This document shows, piece after piece, positions 37,066-45,411 of a stretch of DNA of 64,000 nt. Position 1 is the first letter of the stretch. Every line of letters begins with the position of its first letter. The stretch covers positions 2,640,987-2,704,986 of the forward strand of contig NZ_JAKJSC010000001.1 in NCBI RefSeq assembly GCF_029029525.1, written 5' to 3'. Position numbers and translations under genes: made by a program. Source of the stretch: Labilibaculum sp. DW002 (GTDB lineage: Bacteria > Bacteroidota > Bacteroidia > Bacteroidales > Marinifilaceae). Below the pieces are notes generated by a model. That model saw only the letters and a program-made list of their open reading frames with translations. It was not told the DNA's origin and made no database searches.

Positions 37066-37990
37066 TAAACATCAAAACATATACAATAGTTTTAAAAACC
37101 ACAAGAAGACTGAAGGATACGAACTAAAGGGTATCTATGAAATCTTTTATCCTTTTTGGCAATGCAAACAAAGTATAGTGGTAGAAAAAGATGCTGAACT
37201 CGATAAGCTTAGTAAAATACTTTTAGAATTAATAAAAGCGGGTATAAATTCGCATTCTGAAATATGTAGTTTTCTTGGAATAAATGAAGATGATTTTGTA
37301 ACGATGCAGTTTCACTACCTCATAAAAAATGAATTAATAACTGAAAATAATAGTAGTTATAAAATAGAGCTTAAAGGTTTAGAATTCTTAAAAAAGAAAA
37401 GAAAAATTCAGAATACTGAAACTGTTGAATTTGAGTATTTTTATGATGACTTATCAATGGAATTACTTGATATTATAGACTACAAATACTTATACAATGA
37501 CCTATCAAAAGAATATTTTAATCCAGATACCCCTATTGACAAAAACATTTCAAAAAACAAGAAAAAACATTTCTCTGGTTATCAGGTAATTCAAACAAAT
37601 AAGTTAAAAAAGAACAATAATAAATCATTACCTAAAAACCATTTACAATATAAAAACAGACCAATTCTTAGTAAAATTAAGCAATCTGATTTTGCAGAAT
37701 TTTTTAATAGACAAAAGAAAAATATGACTTTTTACGACTATGATAACACAACCATTAAAACATACGAAAGGTCTATTCAGTTCTTACTATTGGAATTTAT
37801 AAACGATGAAAATCAAATTGACATAGAACTAAGGCAATTTAAGAGTAGTGTGAGAGAATTTAACGGATATGTATTGGAAGACAAATTATCAAAAGAAACG
37901 AATAAGTATATTAAAAAAAATGAAGATTTTATAAAGGAATTAAGAAGTTCATTTGACAATCGAGTAAATAACTTTAAGGTCAATTCCTAG
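37052..37990 (+). CDS. Winged-helix-like partner of the helicase
   Basis: A 312-residue protein whose start overlaps the helicase gene by 14 nt, indicating translational coupling. Residues about 45-125 look like a winged helix-turn-helix (LSKILLELIKAGINSHSEIC, FLGINEDDF, LIKNELI, YKIELKGLEFL). The rest is lysine-rich and helical, without a known domain. It could bind DNA or RNA for the helicase. I do not recognise the family beyond this. Confidence 0.65.
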   Translation: MVKNNKHQNIYNSFKNHKKTEGYELKGIYEIFYPFWQCKQSIVVEKDAELDKLSKILLELIKAGINSHSEICSFLGINEDDFVTMQFHYLIKNELITENNSSYKIELKGLEFLKKKRKIQNTETVEFEYFYDDLSMELLDIIDYKYLYNDLSKEYFNPDTPIDKNISKNKKKHFSGYQVIQTNKLKKNNNKSLPKNHLQYKNRPILSKIKQSDFAEFFNRQKKNMTFYDYDNTTIKTYERSIQFLLLEFINDENQIDIELRQFKSSVREFNGYVLEDKLSKETNKYIKKNEDFIKELRSSFDNRVNNFKVNS

Positions 37991-38093
37991 CGGATATCCT
38001 GTCGCACTAATATACGTACTATTCTCACATAAAATAATTAATAAAGTTAGGGATATACTTTTGTAAATATCTTAAGTGTTGATCTGTAACTTC

Positions 38094-39056
38094 CTAAAAA
38101 TCAAACCTTTTCCTATGCTCCTTAATCCTTTCCAATGAAGGATAAAAACTCTCATTTCCAGGGAGAAATATTGACCGATTTTGATAATCAACCAAGCCAT
38201 TACTCGGAGAGTAATCTCGAACATTCTTGTGAATTAGAATAGTGTAATCATCAGATATGGCAAGCATACCTCTATCAAAGGCTCTGTGGATTGTTGGTGA
38301 CATTGCAATACCATTAGTGATGGTATCATCATGGGTTTCTGCAAATGGGATGATATGACAAGCATCGACCATGGACATTGTAGCAAAGAAATCTATTTTT
38401 AAACCTGTTACGGCGCATTGCTGGTCGTAAACTTGCTTTACAGCCTTGCGAAAGGTCGTACTTCGCATAACCAATTCCTCTTCCACTTCTGCTTTTGGTT
38501 TCTCTGTAATTATTCTTTTTACTTTCCTTGCATAGTTGAAGGCTGGGTCGAAAAGAATTTCATTTCGTATGCCCTCCGTCAAAAGCTCTGGTTTTAATAA
38601 ATCACTTTCTATATAATTTGGAAAATACGTAGACAAAATGGTTTGACGCATAATTTCACGCTGTACTGGATCTAATACTTTCACATAAAACTCTTCTGAC
38701 AATTTAGCTGCAGCAACACAGTCGACCAAAGCTCTGTAACTTTTGATTGAACTACTTTTGGTCAATGATAGTTTCTTTCCTGGAAAAGTAATGAGCTCCC
38801 AAAACTTCCCTTTCTCATTTTTCAAATGAAAAAATGGTAGGGAGAAATTGGGTGTATGACCTGTAAACACCAACTGATCCCATATATTACGAAAATGAAC
38901 GAGTAACTCACCTGTTGGTTCGATCCAGTTGTTAACGATCTCCCCTTTCTCGAATGCCTCGATAACGGCCAACAATAGAATTGGCTTGTGCGGTGCGGGG
39001 CCGTATTTGGTAGTTCCCCGTTTTAGGGATGATATCTGATTGTTTATTTGGGACAT
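38094..39056 (-). CDS. SBD-HNH restriction endonuclease, probably phosphorothioate-dependent
   Basis: A 320-residue nuclease. The N-terminal domain carries YGPAPHKPILLLAVIEAF (about 18-35) and PFFHL...FWEL, the pattern of the sulfur-binding domain of ScoMcrA/SprMcrA-type enzymes, which recognise phosphorothioate-modified DNA. The C-terminal HNH domain has DACHIIPF (231-238), HDD, NGIAMSPTIHRAFDRG (248-263). Proteins of this layout cut sulfur-modified invading DNA and occur in strains that lack dnd genes. No dnd genes are in the window. It lies 42 nt after the last gene of the tubulin operon, and may be read from it or independently. Confidence 0.8.
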   Translation of the reverse strand: MSQINNQISSLKRGTTKYGPAPHKPILLLAVIEAFEKGEIVNNWIEPTGELLVHFRNIWDQLVFTGHTPNFSLPFFHLKNEKGKFWELITFPGKKLSLTKSSSIKSYRALVDCVAAAKLSEEFYVKVLDPVQREIMRQTILSTYFPNYIESDLLKPELLTEGIRNEILFDPAFNYARKVKRIITEKPKAEVEEELVMRSTTFRKAVKQVYDQQCAVTGLKIDFFATMSMVDACHIIPFAETHDDTITNGIAMSPTIHRAFDRGMLAISDDYTILIHKNVRDYSPSNGLVDYQNRSIFLPGNESFYPSLERIKEHRKRFDF

Positions 39057-39098
39057 ATTATGAGAATACCAAACTCTTTACTTGTAAGTTAGCTTTAA

Positions 39099-39749
39099 TT
39101 AATATTTGTAATAATTAAATTCAAGCTTCCTATCTTTAATTAAAAAACTTGCAGAAACATTATAGCCCTCATGAAACAGAATTGAAGAATTAGGAATATC
39201 ACTTAAGTCAGGTTCGTAAAACTTATAAGTTACACTATCAGTCTTAATCCAATATCCTGTTATATTGCTTTCTTGTAAATCATTTATAATTTGGTAATAA
39301 AATATTGTATCCGATTTTAGCCATTCCATTTCATTTGAACCATGGAATTTATGTTGAAGATTGAAATGATTTGATGCTTTTATTTGATCCACAATATCTT
39401 TTGTTCCAGTTTCTGAAAAGACTAAAATTACTTTAGCATTATAATCAGATCCATTGTAATTAATATTATTCTGATTCGTTTCGTAAAAAAGAGGTAAATC
39501 AATTCCAATCGCATCTTCAATTTTATTAACCGAGAAACTACCAGGCTGATAAAGTATTGCTGATAAAACAATTGCAGCAACGAAACACAATGTAAATGGA
39601 GATAAAATAAGAGAACAATACGCAACAATTTTTAACTTGCGCTGAATCTTATTATTCTTAGCTATCAAATAGATATAAATTGGAGGAAATATTATCCAAA
39701 CAATAAGTAAAAGTATAATTCTTAAAATTCGCATTATTTGTCTTTTCAC
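39099..39749 (-). CDS. Membrane protein of unknown function at the end of the tubulin operon
   Basis: A 216-residue protein with two N-terminal membrane segments (about residues 7-28 and 40-66) and a beta-rich remainder outside or inside the membrane. The GTG start overlaps the stop codon of the preceding gene in a TAGTG arrangement, so the two are coupled. An ATG five codons later (39734) is an alternative. No family is recognised. Confidence 0.55.
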   Translation of the reverse strand: MKRQIMRILRIILLLIVWIIFPPIYIYLIAKNNKIQRKLKIVAYCSLILSPFTLCFVAAIVLSAILYQPGSFSVNKIEDAIGIDLPLFYETNQNNINYNGSDYNAKVILVFSETGTKDIVDQIKASNHFNLQHKFHGSNEMEWLKSDTIFYYQIINDLQESNITGYWIKTDSVTYKFYEPDLSDIPNSSILFHEGYNVSASFLIKDRKLEFNYYKY

Positions 39750-40498
39750 TATAACTCAATACTCATTTCAATTACATCACTGCTTGAACAAGAAGTATGG
39801 TGGAAATATTTATCTGGGATATTTGAACCTGAAGTAAATTTACTAGCCCCTTCAATCGAAAACCTAACAATTGTATTACCTATAATGGATGTATCTTTTT
39901 CTATTAATACAATTCCTGCGTTTCGCATATTTAAGGTATTAGGGATAGGATGCCATATTAGTTTCCATTTAACATCTTCATATTTGAACACATAATAGGA
40001 CCTACAAGCTCCAAAACCACTTGGCAAAACGCCTAAATTATCTTTTCCATCTCCGCTTAGATCACCTTCATTTTTCAACATACTAGTACTACAATAATCG
40101 AAGTGTAACGACTCAATACTAGGATCAGAACAATTTATAACAATAGCAAGTTCATTATCCAAATCTCTAACTGTATCACAATATAATTTCTCCTGAGTCC
40201 CATCACCATTAAAATCACCTACAATTGTATCTAATTCTGGATAACCTTTTATCTTATTAATATATTGAAAAGGATTATTAACATTATATTTTACACACCT
40301 TATTAAATCTCCATTCTTCGAAATCACATCCAAACTGTCAATAACATCTTCGTAACAGGATGGAAATGTGGGTATATCAGCCATTACGTGCAAAGAATCC
40401 GATTCAACTCGATTATTACTCACCCTCACACGCGAATGACAAGAACAAACTATACATACAATAATTCCAACTAACAATATATTTTTTATCATACCCAT
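39749..40498 (-). CDS. Lipoprotein with an FG-GAP/VCBS-like calcium loop
   Basis: A 249-residue lipoprotein with signal peptide and lipobox (VGIIVCIVCSC, modified cysteine near residue 20). It contains DFNGDGTQEKLYC and DLSGDGKDNLGV, acidic loops of the kind seen in FG-GAP/VCBS proteins. Its start is 3 nt from the stop of the upstream gene and its stop overlaps the next start, so it belongs to this operon. Role unknown. Confidence 0.62.
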   Translation of the reverse strand: MGMIKNILLVGIIVCIVCSCHSRVRVSNNRVESDSLHVMADIPTFPSCYEDVIDSLDVISKNGDLIRCVKYNVNNPFQYINKIKGYPELDTIVGDFNGDGTQEKLYCDTVRDLDNELAIVINCSDPSIESLHFDYCSTSMLKNEGDLSGDGKDNLGVLPSGFGACRSYYVFKYEDVKWKLIWHPIPNTLNMRNAGIVLIEKDTSIIGNTIVRFSIEGASKFTSGSNIPDKYFHHTSCSSSDVIEMSIEL

Positions 40499-40501
40499 CT
40501 C

Positions 40502-41248
40502 TTATTCTTCTATTAAATATTTATAATCATCATGCAAGGCTGCTTTAAAATCGATCAATGGAATACAAAAATTATTTTGTGAGACATGACCCGCGGGTGT
40601 CTGCTTAGTCATTAAACAAAGCATATCATCCTTAATAACGAGATCCAACTCACTAATATTTGAAGACGCATCTGGGTAATCAATAGAAAGATCCTTCCTA
40701 TTGTTAAATTCTTTATTAAAAAAATTTCTTATTGATGAATTAATAAATGCTATCGAAATTAAATTTCCTTTAAGAGTTCCTTGTATGGATTTGACTAATT
40801 TACTTTTCTTTAAGTCTATGAAATAATAATCTTCGTTAGACGACCAATTATTACCGCCCCAAAGACCTTCCGAATGTATATTTAAACTCAGAATTAAAAA
40901 ATTCTTCTTAAAGAACATCACATTATAACTAAAAAAAACGTTACCGTTGTAAGTTCCAATCATGTCATGTACCTTATTTTGAAATTCAGACACCCCACTT
41001 TTCACCTTAGATTCAATGAGATAATTTAAATAGCCTTGAAATGACTTATTTGTCAATCCACTAATCTGAGGGTAAGTAGATTCATTAATAGTAAAACCTA
41101 CTTCCTCATATACCTTTTTGGGTAATACCTTTCCAGAAACACAAACTCCGTAATTGTTATATTTGTACAAAGGTTCACTGGAATATGCTTTTACATTAAT
41201 GGGGATTAGAGTGAAAACTCCAAGGATAAAAATCACTACTTTTCTCAT
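40502..41248 (-). CDS. Exported RsiV/DUF3298-like protein
   Basis: I use the ATG at 41248 (MRKVVIFILGVFTLIPINVKA), which opens a clear signal peptide; six more codons are possible upstream. The 248-residue product has YPQISGLTNKSFQGYLN followed by a central beta-rich part and a C-terminal block with WGGNNWSSNEDYYFIDLKK, as in the DUF4163-DUF3298/RsiV fold that binds ligands outside the cell membrane. A hairpin before the gene may reduce read-through from the upstream lipoprotein gene. Confidence 0.6.
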   Translation of the reverse strand: MRKVVIFILGVFTLIPINVKAYSSEPLYKYNNYGVCVSGKVLPKKVYEEVGFTINESTYPQISGLTNKSFQGYLNYLIESKVKSGVSEFQNKVHDMIGTYNGNVFFSYNVMFFKKNFLILSLNIHSEGLWGGNNWSSNEDYYFIDLKKSKLVKSIQGTLKGNLISIAFINSSIRNFFNKEFNNRKDLSIDYPDASSNISELDLVIKDDMLCLMTKQTPAGHVSQNNFCIPLIDFKAALHDDYKYLIEE

Positions 41249-41266
41249 GAAATTATATATTAACAT

Positions 41267-41304
41267 CTAAAATAGAGAATGGTAAAGTCAACCATTCTAT
41301 TTTT
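41267..41304 (-). terminator. Hairpin/terminator inside the tubulin operon
   Basis: AAAATAGAGAATGGT (41269-41283) pairs with ACCATTCTATTTT (41291 onward) around a 7-nt loop, with short T runs on both sides. It would partly separate the last lipoprotein genes from the upstream part. Confidence 0.55.
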
Positions 41305-41327
41305 CTTGTTTGATTATAGTTTAAGCA

Positions 41328-41990
41328 TTAAAAGGCCTCCTCCTTAGAACTCGATTGAGTTGTAAAATTCCCATTCCTCTGCAAAATCAACTCATATGTT
41401 AGAATCCCATTTTCTATTAACTGTGGTCTATCTTTCCCGAATACTTCATCCGCAATAAAGCCACCTTTTACTATACCATTTGAAGTTCTTTTCATTACTT
41501 TGCTTGGGTTCCATCCCTTACCATAATAGAAAAAAGCCTGATAAGTCCCATTTGGAAAATCAAAGGTAAAACTACTATTAGCCTTAATATAGGCATGACG
41601 AAAAACCTGCTTATTCTTCTTTATAGTAACTAATACATCTGAACTAGAAGGCGTTTTCACTTTAATCTGTGAACATCCACGTCCACTGCAAGATCCATTG
41701 CCACCAAAACAATTAGAGTACGGTGTAGCACCTGTCCAAAGTGTATTATTAATGTATTTGTCGTAAATAGCTTTTTCTTTTCTCTCCTGCTCTACTTTAA
41801 TGGCTTTTTGTCGTGTAACTTCAGCAAGGCGAATCTCACGATCACGCTTCTCCTTTGCAAGTTTTTGTTCTTTCTCAATTCGAATCTGTTCTTGCTTAGC
41901 AATTCTTGTGCGTTTTTCAGATTCGGATTCACATGCACCTAAAAGACCAATCAGCAGAATAGAGCAAATAGCTATATTTTTTATATTCAT
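41328..41990 (-). CDS. Lipoprotein with coiled-coil stalk
   Basis: From the ATG at 41990 the protein has 220 residues; the ATG at 42005 would overlap the preceding gene by 11 nt. A lipobox (IGLLGAC) is followed by a highly charged coiled coil of about 50 residues (QEQIRIEKEQKLAKEKRDRE) and a cysteine-rich beta domain (SNCFGGNGSCSGRGC). It probably sits in a membrane with the coiled coil as a stalk. It belongs to the vWA-tubulin-papain operon. Confidence 0.65.
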   Translation of the reverse strand: MNIKNIAICSILLIGLLGACESESEKRTRIAKQEQIRIEKEQKLAKEKRDREIRLAEVTRQKAIKVEQERKEKAIYDKYINNTLWTGATPYSNCFGGNGSCSGRGCSQIKVKTPSSSDVLVTIKKNKQVFRHAYIKANSSFTFDFPNGTYQAFFYYGKGWNPSKVMKRTSNGIVKGGFIADEVFGKDRPQLIENGILTYELILQRNGNFTTQSSSKEEAF

Positions 41991-41994
41991 AATT

Positions 41995-44900
41995 TTATAT
42001 TTCACTTACTTTTTTTCCTAAAATAAATTCTAATGTGTCTGTAACTTCAATTCCACTTTCCATTTGTAAAAAAGCCACTTTTTTGTTAGCAAATGTATCG
42101 ATCATGCTTGGCTTATTAGCAACAAAAGTATTTCCTATTTCAGAATCAAAAGTTTTGCCTAGGGGCACCTGTCTGAGCATACATTTATTAATTGATGGAG
42201 CACCTACCTCACCTGGTGCTACCTGTAAGAATGGCTCTGATATAATTTGAAGTTTATTTATATATTTTTCGAAGCTTAAGGGAGCTGGCAAGTAACTATA
42301 TGTTTTCAGCCCCAATAAATATTGCTGAATATCAAAATCATTATATTCAGTAGTAACATTATTAAGATATTCTCCTAAACACTCTCTTATCTCTCTGTAT
42401 GCATCTAGTTTTTCTTTACTCTTTTTAAAATCAGGCTCTCCAAAATATTTTTCTTTGAAAAGAGAATACAATGATGGCCATTTGCTGAGATATGTGGTGC
42501 AATTATTCTCATAGTGATTTTTTAGAATTTCTCGATTAATCAAGCCAATAATAAATACTGGATTTTCAAAGTCAGAATCATTTATTTGCGAACAATAATG
42601 ACTATTCCACTTTCCTAGCTCTTTAAGAAAACTTTTAATTTCAATATAATAATTAGTTAAATCTATTTTGTTCTGTAGTATATCTTCAAATATTTGTTTC
42701 CCAACTTTTAGTTTAACTAAAAACAATAGTAGCTCTTCTTCAATTTTTGAAATATTAGCATAAAGAGTTTTTGCATACTCATTTTTATTCTCTTTTATCT
42801 TTTTCTTCCCAAACATACCCCCTAAACAACCAGATTTATTATCTTCGATACAGGCATTATACGTATTTAAAAACTGTTCTCGTTTAGAGTTAATATCTTC
42901 TACAATAGTATTTTTTGAATCTATCCAATATTTTGGAGATTTTAGTTCCTCAATTAATTTGAAATATTGAATTTCAATCGACTTAAACTCTCGTTCTAAA
43001 CTATAGTGTTCTCGTTTTGCACATTGAAGAGTATATCTGGCAATATTGTGTCTTACTATATTGGATTGTTCAGCAAAAAGTAAACCATCGGTCTGCTTTA
43101 AAGGAGTTACATCGTCAACCACTAAATCGACAATACTTTTTACGATAAAGGCATTATGGCAAAACTTTGGATTTGCGATGTAATCATACGGTATATAGCA
43201 ATATCCTTTATCTCCAAAATTGGCACCCCAAGAGTTACGTACAATAAAATATTTATCTGCATCGCTGTATCCAACAATTGTCATTGCATGATTTCCATGT
43301 TCTCCATTATTCCCTTCTGCTATATCGGCAGCTGTAGGGTAAGGAATCATTCCATTACCATGACCTAACATGAATGATCTGTATGTCTTTATTCCCACTA
43401 TAATTGGGAAACCGTCTGAAAGGGCTGATTTAAATATATCCTCACAAATATTTACAGATTGTGCCTCATGCAATATAAATTGCTTTGCTTCACTATATGC
43501 CTCCTCGTTCGGTTTCACATTTACATTATTATCTAAAAATGGCCAGGTTTGTGCTAAACAAGTTCCTTCCTCTTTTAGTTTAATAATCGCATCATAAATA
43601 CTCGAACCTGAATGAGGATCGTTTTGGTTTCCTTGAGCTGACCTTGCTTGATAGTAAATAAAAAGCTTACTAACCATGGCATTATTAGCATTATTTCGCT
43701 TTGCTAAATACTCATAAGTTGCCCCAACAGCAAAAGCGGTGCAGCTAGGTGTATTTTTCTGATCTTCGACCTTTGGAAAATAACTTCGTAAATCAATATA
43801 TTTTGAAAGTAATACCTCTTCTGATGGAACATAAGCATCTAAATCACTACCGATACTTGGAACATAACCGTTTGCATTAATCGTAACTCCATCATTAGAA
43901 AAAATTCCATTATCGAATTTTATTTCTTTTATCCTATCTAATTCATCTAAAGATTCTTCCAGAATATAGAGGTTCTTCTCTAGCTCTTTAAGATATATTG
44001 TAGAATTTGCAATCTTACTTTTTAAAATTTGTAATCGTCTTATATCTACCTTTTTATCGGAGGGAATAAACTTTTGTAACTGATCAACTACACCATTTTC
44101 AATGTAGTCAATGTTTAATCTTTTACTTGCAAGCGAAACTCCTTTAAGAGCTTCATCATTTTCACCAATTAGATTAGCTATAAATGCTTTATTAAATGCA
44201 TAATCAGTATTCTTACGATCATCAAAATTGTAAAATTTATTATTTAGAGCTTGTGTTTTATCCTTTGTAACTTTATTTGCACAAGCTAACACTGGAGCAA
44301 TTGTCTCATCTTCAAACTTTTCAGATAACCGAATAAGACTACTGCGCGAAATATCCTCAGTTTTGTTTTTGCCAATTATTTCCTCAAAACTAGGACCTTT
44401 TGAGCTTTTAATTAATTCTAAAACTGTTTCATCGAATATGTCGATATTTTCTTCTAGAAATTTATTGGTTTTTGAAATAAGGTAATCCGTGTCTACTTCT
44501 GATTCAGAATTTATATCAATTCCCTCTTTATAATAACCATCAATCATTAATCTATTAATAGTATATTTTCTTACAAGAAGATCGTCGAAGTTAATTATTC
44601 CAATACCAAATGCACCAAACTTACTTCCATCATTAATTAGCACATTACCATCATGTAACATGGTAGCAGAAAAAAGTTCGTTTAGCGCTTTAGCAATGTA
44701 ATTGTAATTAAAGTCAATGTTTAGTGTATTGCGGTTTACATTATCTAAAATGAAAAAATTACTAAACTGATCTTGAACTGCAGACGATTGATTGATCCTT
44801 TCTAGAAAAGCATAAGATTGCTTTTGATGCTTCCTTATGATATCAGGGGTATTCTTATCTTCATGATTAAGATATAGTCGGTGTCCAAATGCAATAACTT

Positions 44901-45348
44901 TTACATCAACACCAGACAAAACACCTGCATCACCTAATTCTTTAATTTGATTTAATATTGCACATAATATTTCATCTGTTCCTTTTTCAAATAATGGAAC
45001 AAGAATGTGAATTAGGGCATTACCTCCAGTGATCGTAAAAAAATCATTCGTAACTGAATTAGCAAGTTTATTTAGTTCAAAATAGGCTTTTTGTAAGGCA
45101 ATAGATAAATTATCATTTTGGATAGCATTTAAAGGATCAGTAAAAGAATTAAGTTCCCCAATTTCAGAATCAATTTCATTTGCAATATTCTTGATTACAA
45201 TTTTACCATCTTCGATTAAAAAAGTTTTATTTAGTGTTAATGTTTTTAGACTTTTATCGTAGACACAAAGGTGCTCTTCGAATGTTTTGATTAAATCTTT
45301 CGAAAACTCACCTATACCGATATTTAATGATGGAATTGCTATTGCCAT
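41995..45348 (-). CDS. Large cytosolic protein with a papain-like (C1A) peptidase domain
   Basis: A 1117-residue protein without signal peptide. Residues about 500-760 form a C1A peptidase domain: nucleophile C536 in KNTPSCTAFAVG, histidine H687 in NHAMTIVGYSD, and N705 in VRNSWGANFGDKGYCYIP. The full triad is kept. The N-terminal 480 residues and the C-terminal 350 residues are mostly helical and match no domain I know. Papain-type domains are usually secreted, so a cytosolic one fused to long helical regions is unusual and suggests a regulated effector or processing protease. It lies in an operon with a Tubulin_2 GTPase and a vWA protein. A terminator-like hairpin just upstream may lower its expression. 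Confidence 0.82.
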   Translation of the reverse strand: MAIAIPSLNIGIGEFSKDLIKTFEEHLCVYDKSLKTLTLNKTFLIEDGKIVIKNIANEIDSEIGELNSFTDPLNAIQNDNLSIALQKAYFELNKLANSVTNDFFTITGGNALIHILVPLFEKGTDEILCAILNQIKELGDAGVLSGVDVKVIAFGHRLYLNHEDKNTPDIIRKHQKQSYAFLERINQSSAVQDQFSNFFILDNVNRNTLNIDFNYNYIAKALNELFSATMLHDGNVLINDGSKFGAFGIGIINFDDLLVRKYTINRLMIDGYYKEGIDINSESEVDTDYLISKTNKFLEENIDIFDETVLELIKSSKGPSFEEIIGKNKTEDISRSSLIRLSEKFEDETIAPVLACANKVTKDKTQALNNKFYNFDDRKNTDYAFNKAFIANLIGENDEALKGVSLASKRLNIDYIENGVVDQLQKFIPSDKKVDIRRLQILKSKIANSTIYLKELEKNLYILEESLDELDRIKEIKFDNGIFSNDGVTINANGYVPSIGSDLDAYVPSEEVLLSKYIDLRSYFPKVEDQKNTPSCTAFAVGATYEYLAKRNNANNAMVSKLFIYYQARSAQGNQNDPHSGSSIYDAIIKLKEEGTCLAQTWPFLDNNVNVKPNEEAYSEAKQFILHEAQSVNICEDIFKSALSDGFPIIVGIKTYRSFMLGHGNGMIPYPTAADIAEGNNGEHGNHAMTIVGYSDADKYFIVRNSWGANFGDKGYCYIPYDYIANPKFCHNAFIVKSIVDLVVDDVTPLKQTDGLLFAEQSNIVRHNIARYTLQCAKREHYSLEREFKSIEIQYFKLIEELKSPKYWIDSKNTIVEDINSKREQFLNTYNACIEDNKSGCLGGMFGKKKIKENKNEYAKTLYANISKIEEELLLFLVKLKVGKQIFEDILQNKIDLTNYYIEIKSFLKELGKWNSHYCSQINDSDFENPVFIIGLINREILKNHYENNCTTYLSKWPSLYSLFKEKYFGEPDFKKSKEKLDAYREIRECLGEYLNNVTTEYNDFDIQQYLLGLKTYSYLPAPLSFEKYINKLQIISEPFLQVAPGEVGAPSINKCMLRQVPLGKTFDSEIGNTFVANKPSMIDTFANKKVAFLQMESGIEVTDTLEFILGKKVSEI

Positions 45349-45360
45349 AGTAGTATTTGT

Positions 45361-45391
45361 AAAAAGGGTACTATCCTATTATAGCACCCTT
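45361..45391 (-). terminator. Terminator-like hairpin between the tubulin and papain genes
   Basis: AAGGGTACTAT (45364-45374) and ATAGCACCCTT (45381-45391) pair with one mismatch and are followed on the - strand by five T. It lies inside the operon, 13 nt before the papain start codon, so it may act as an attenuator. Confidence 0.6.
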
Positions 45392-45411
45392 AATTATTTA
45401 TTGTAAACACA

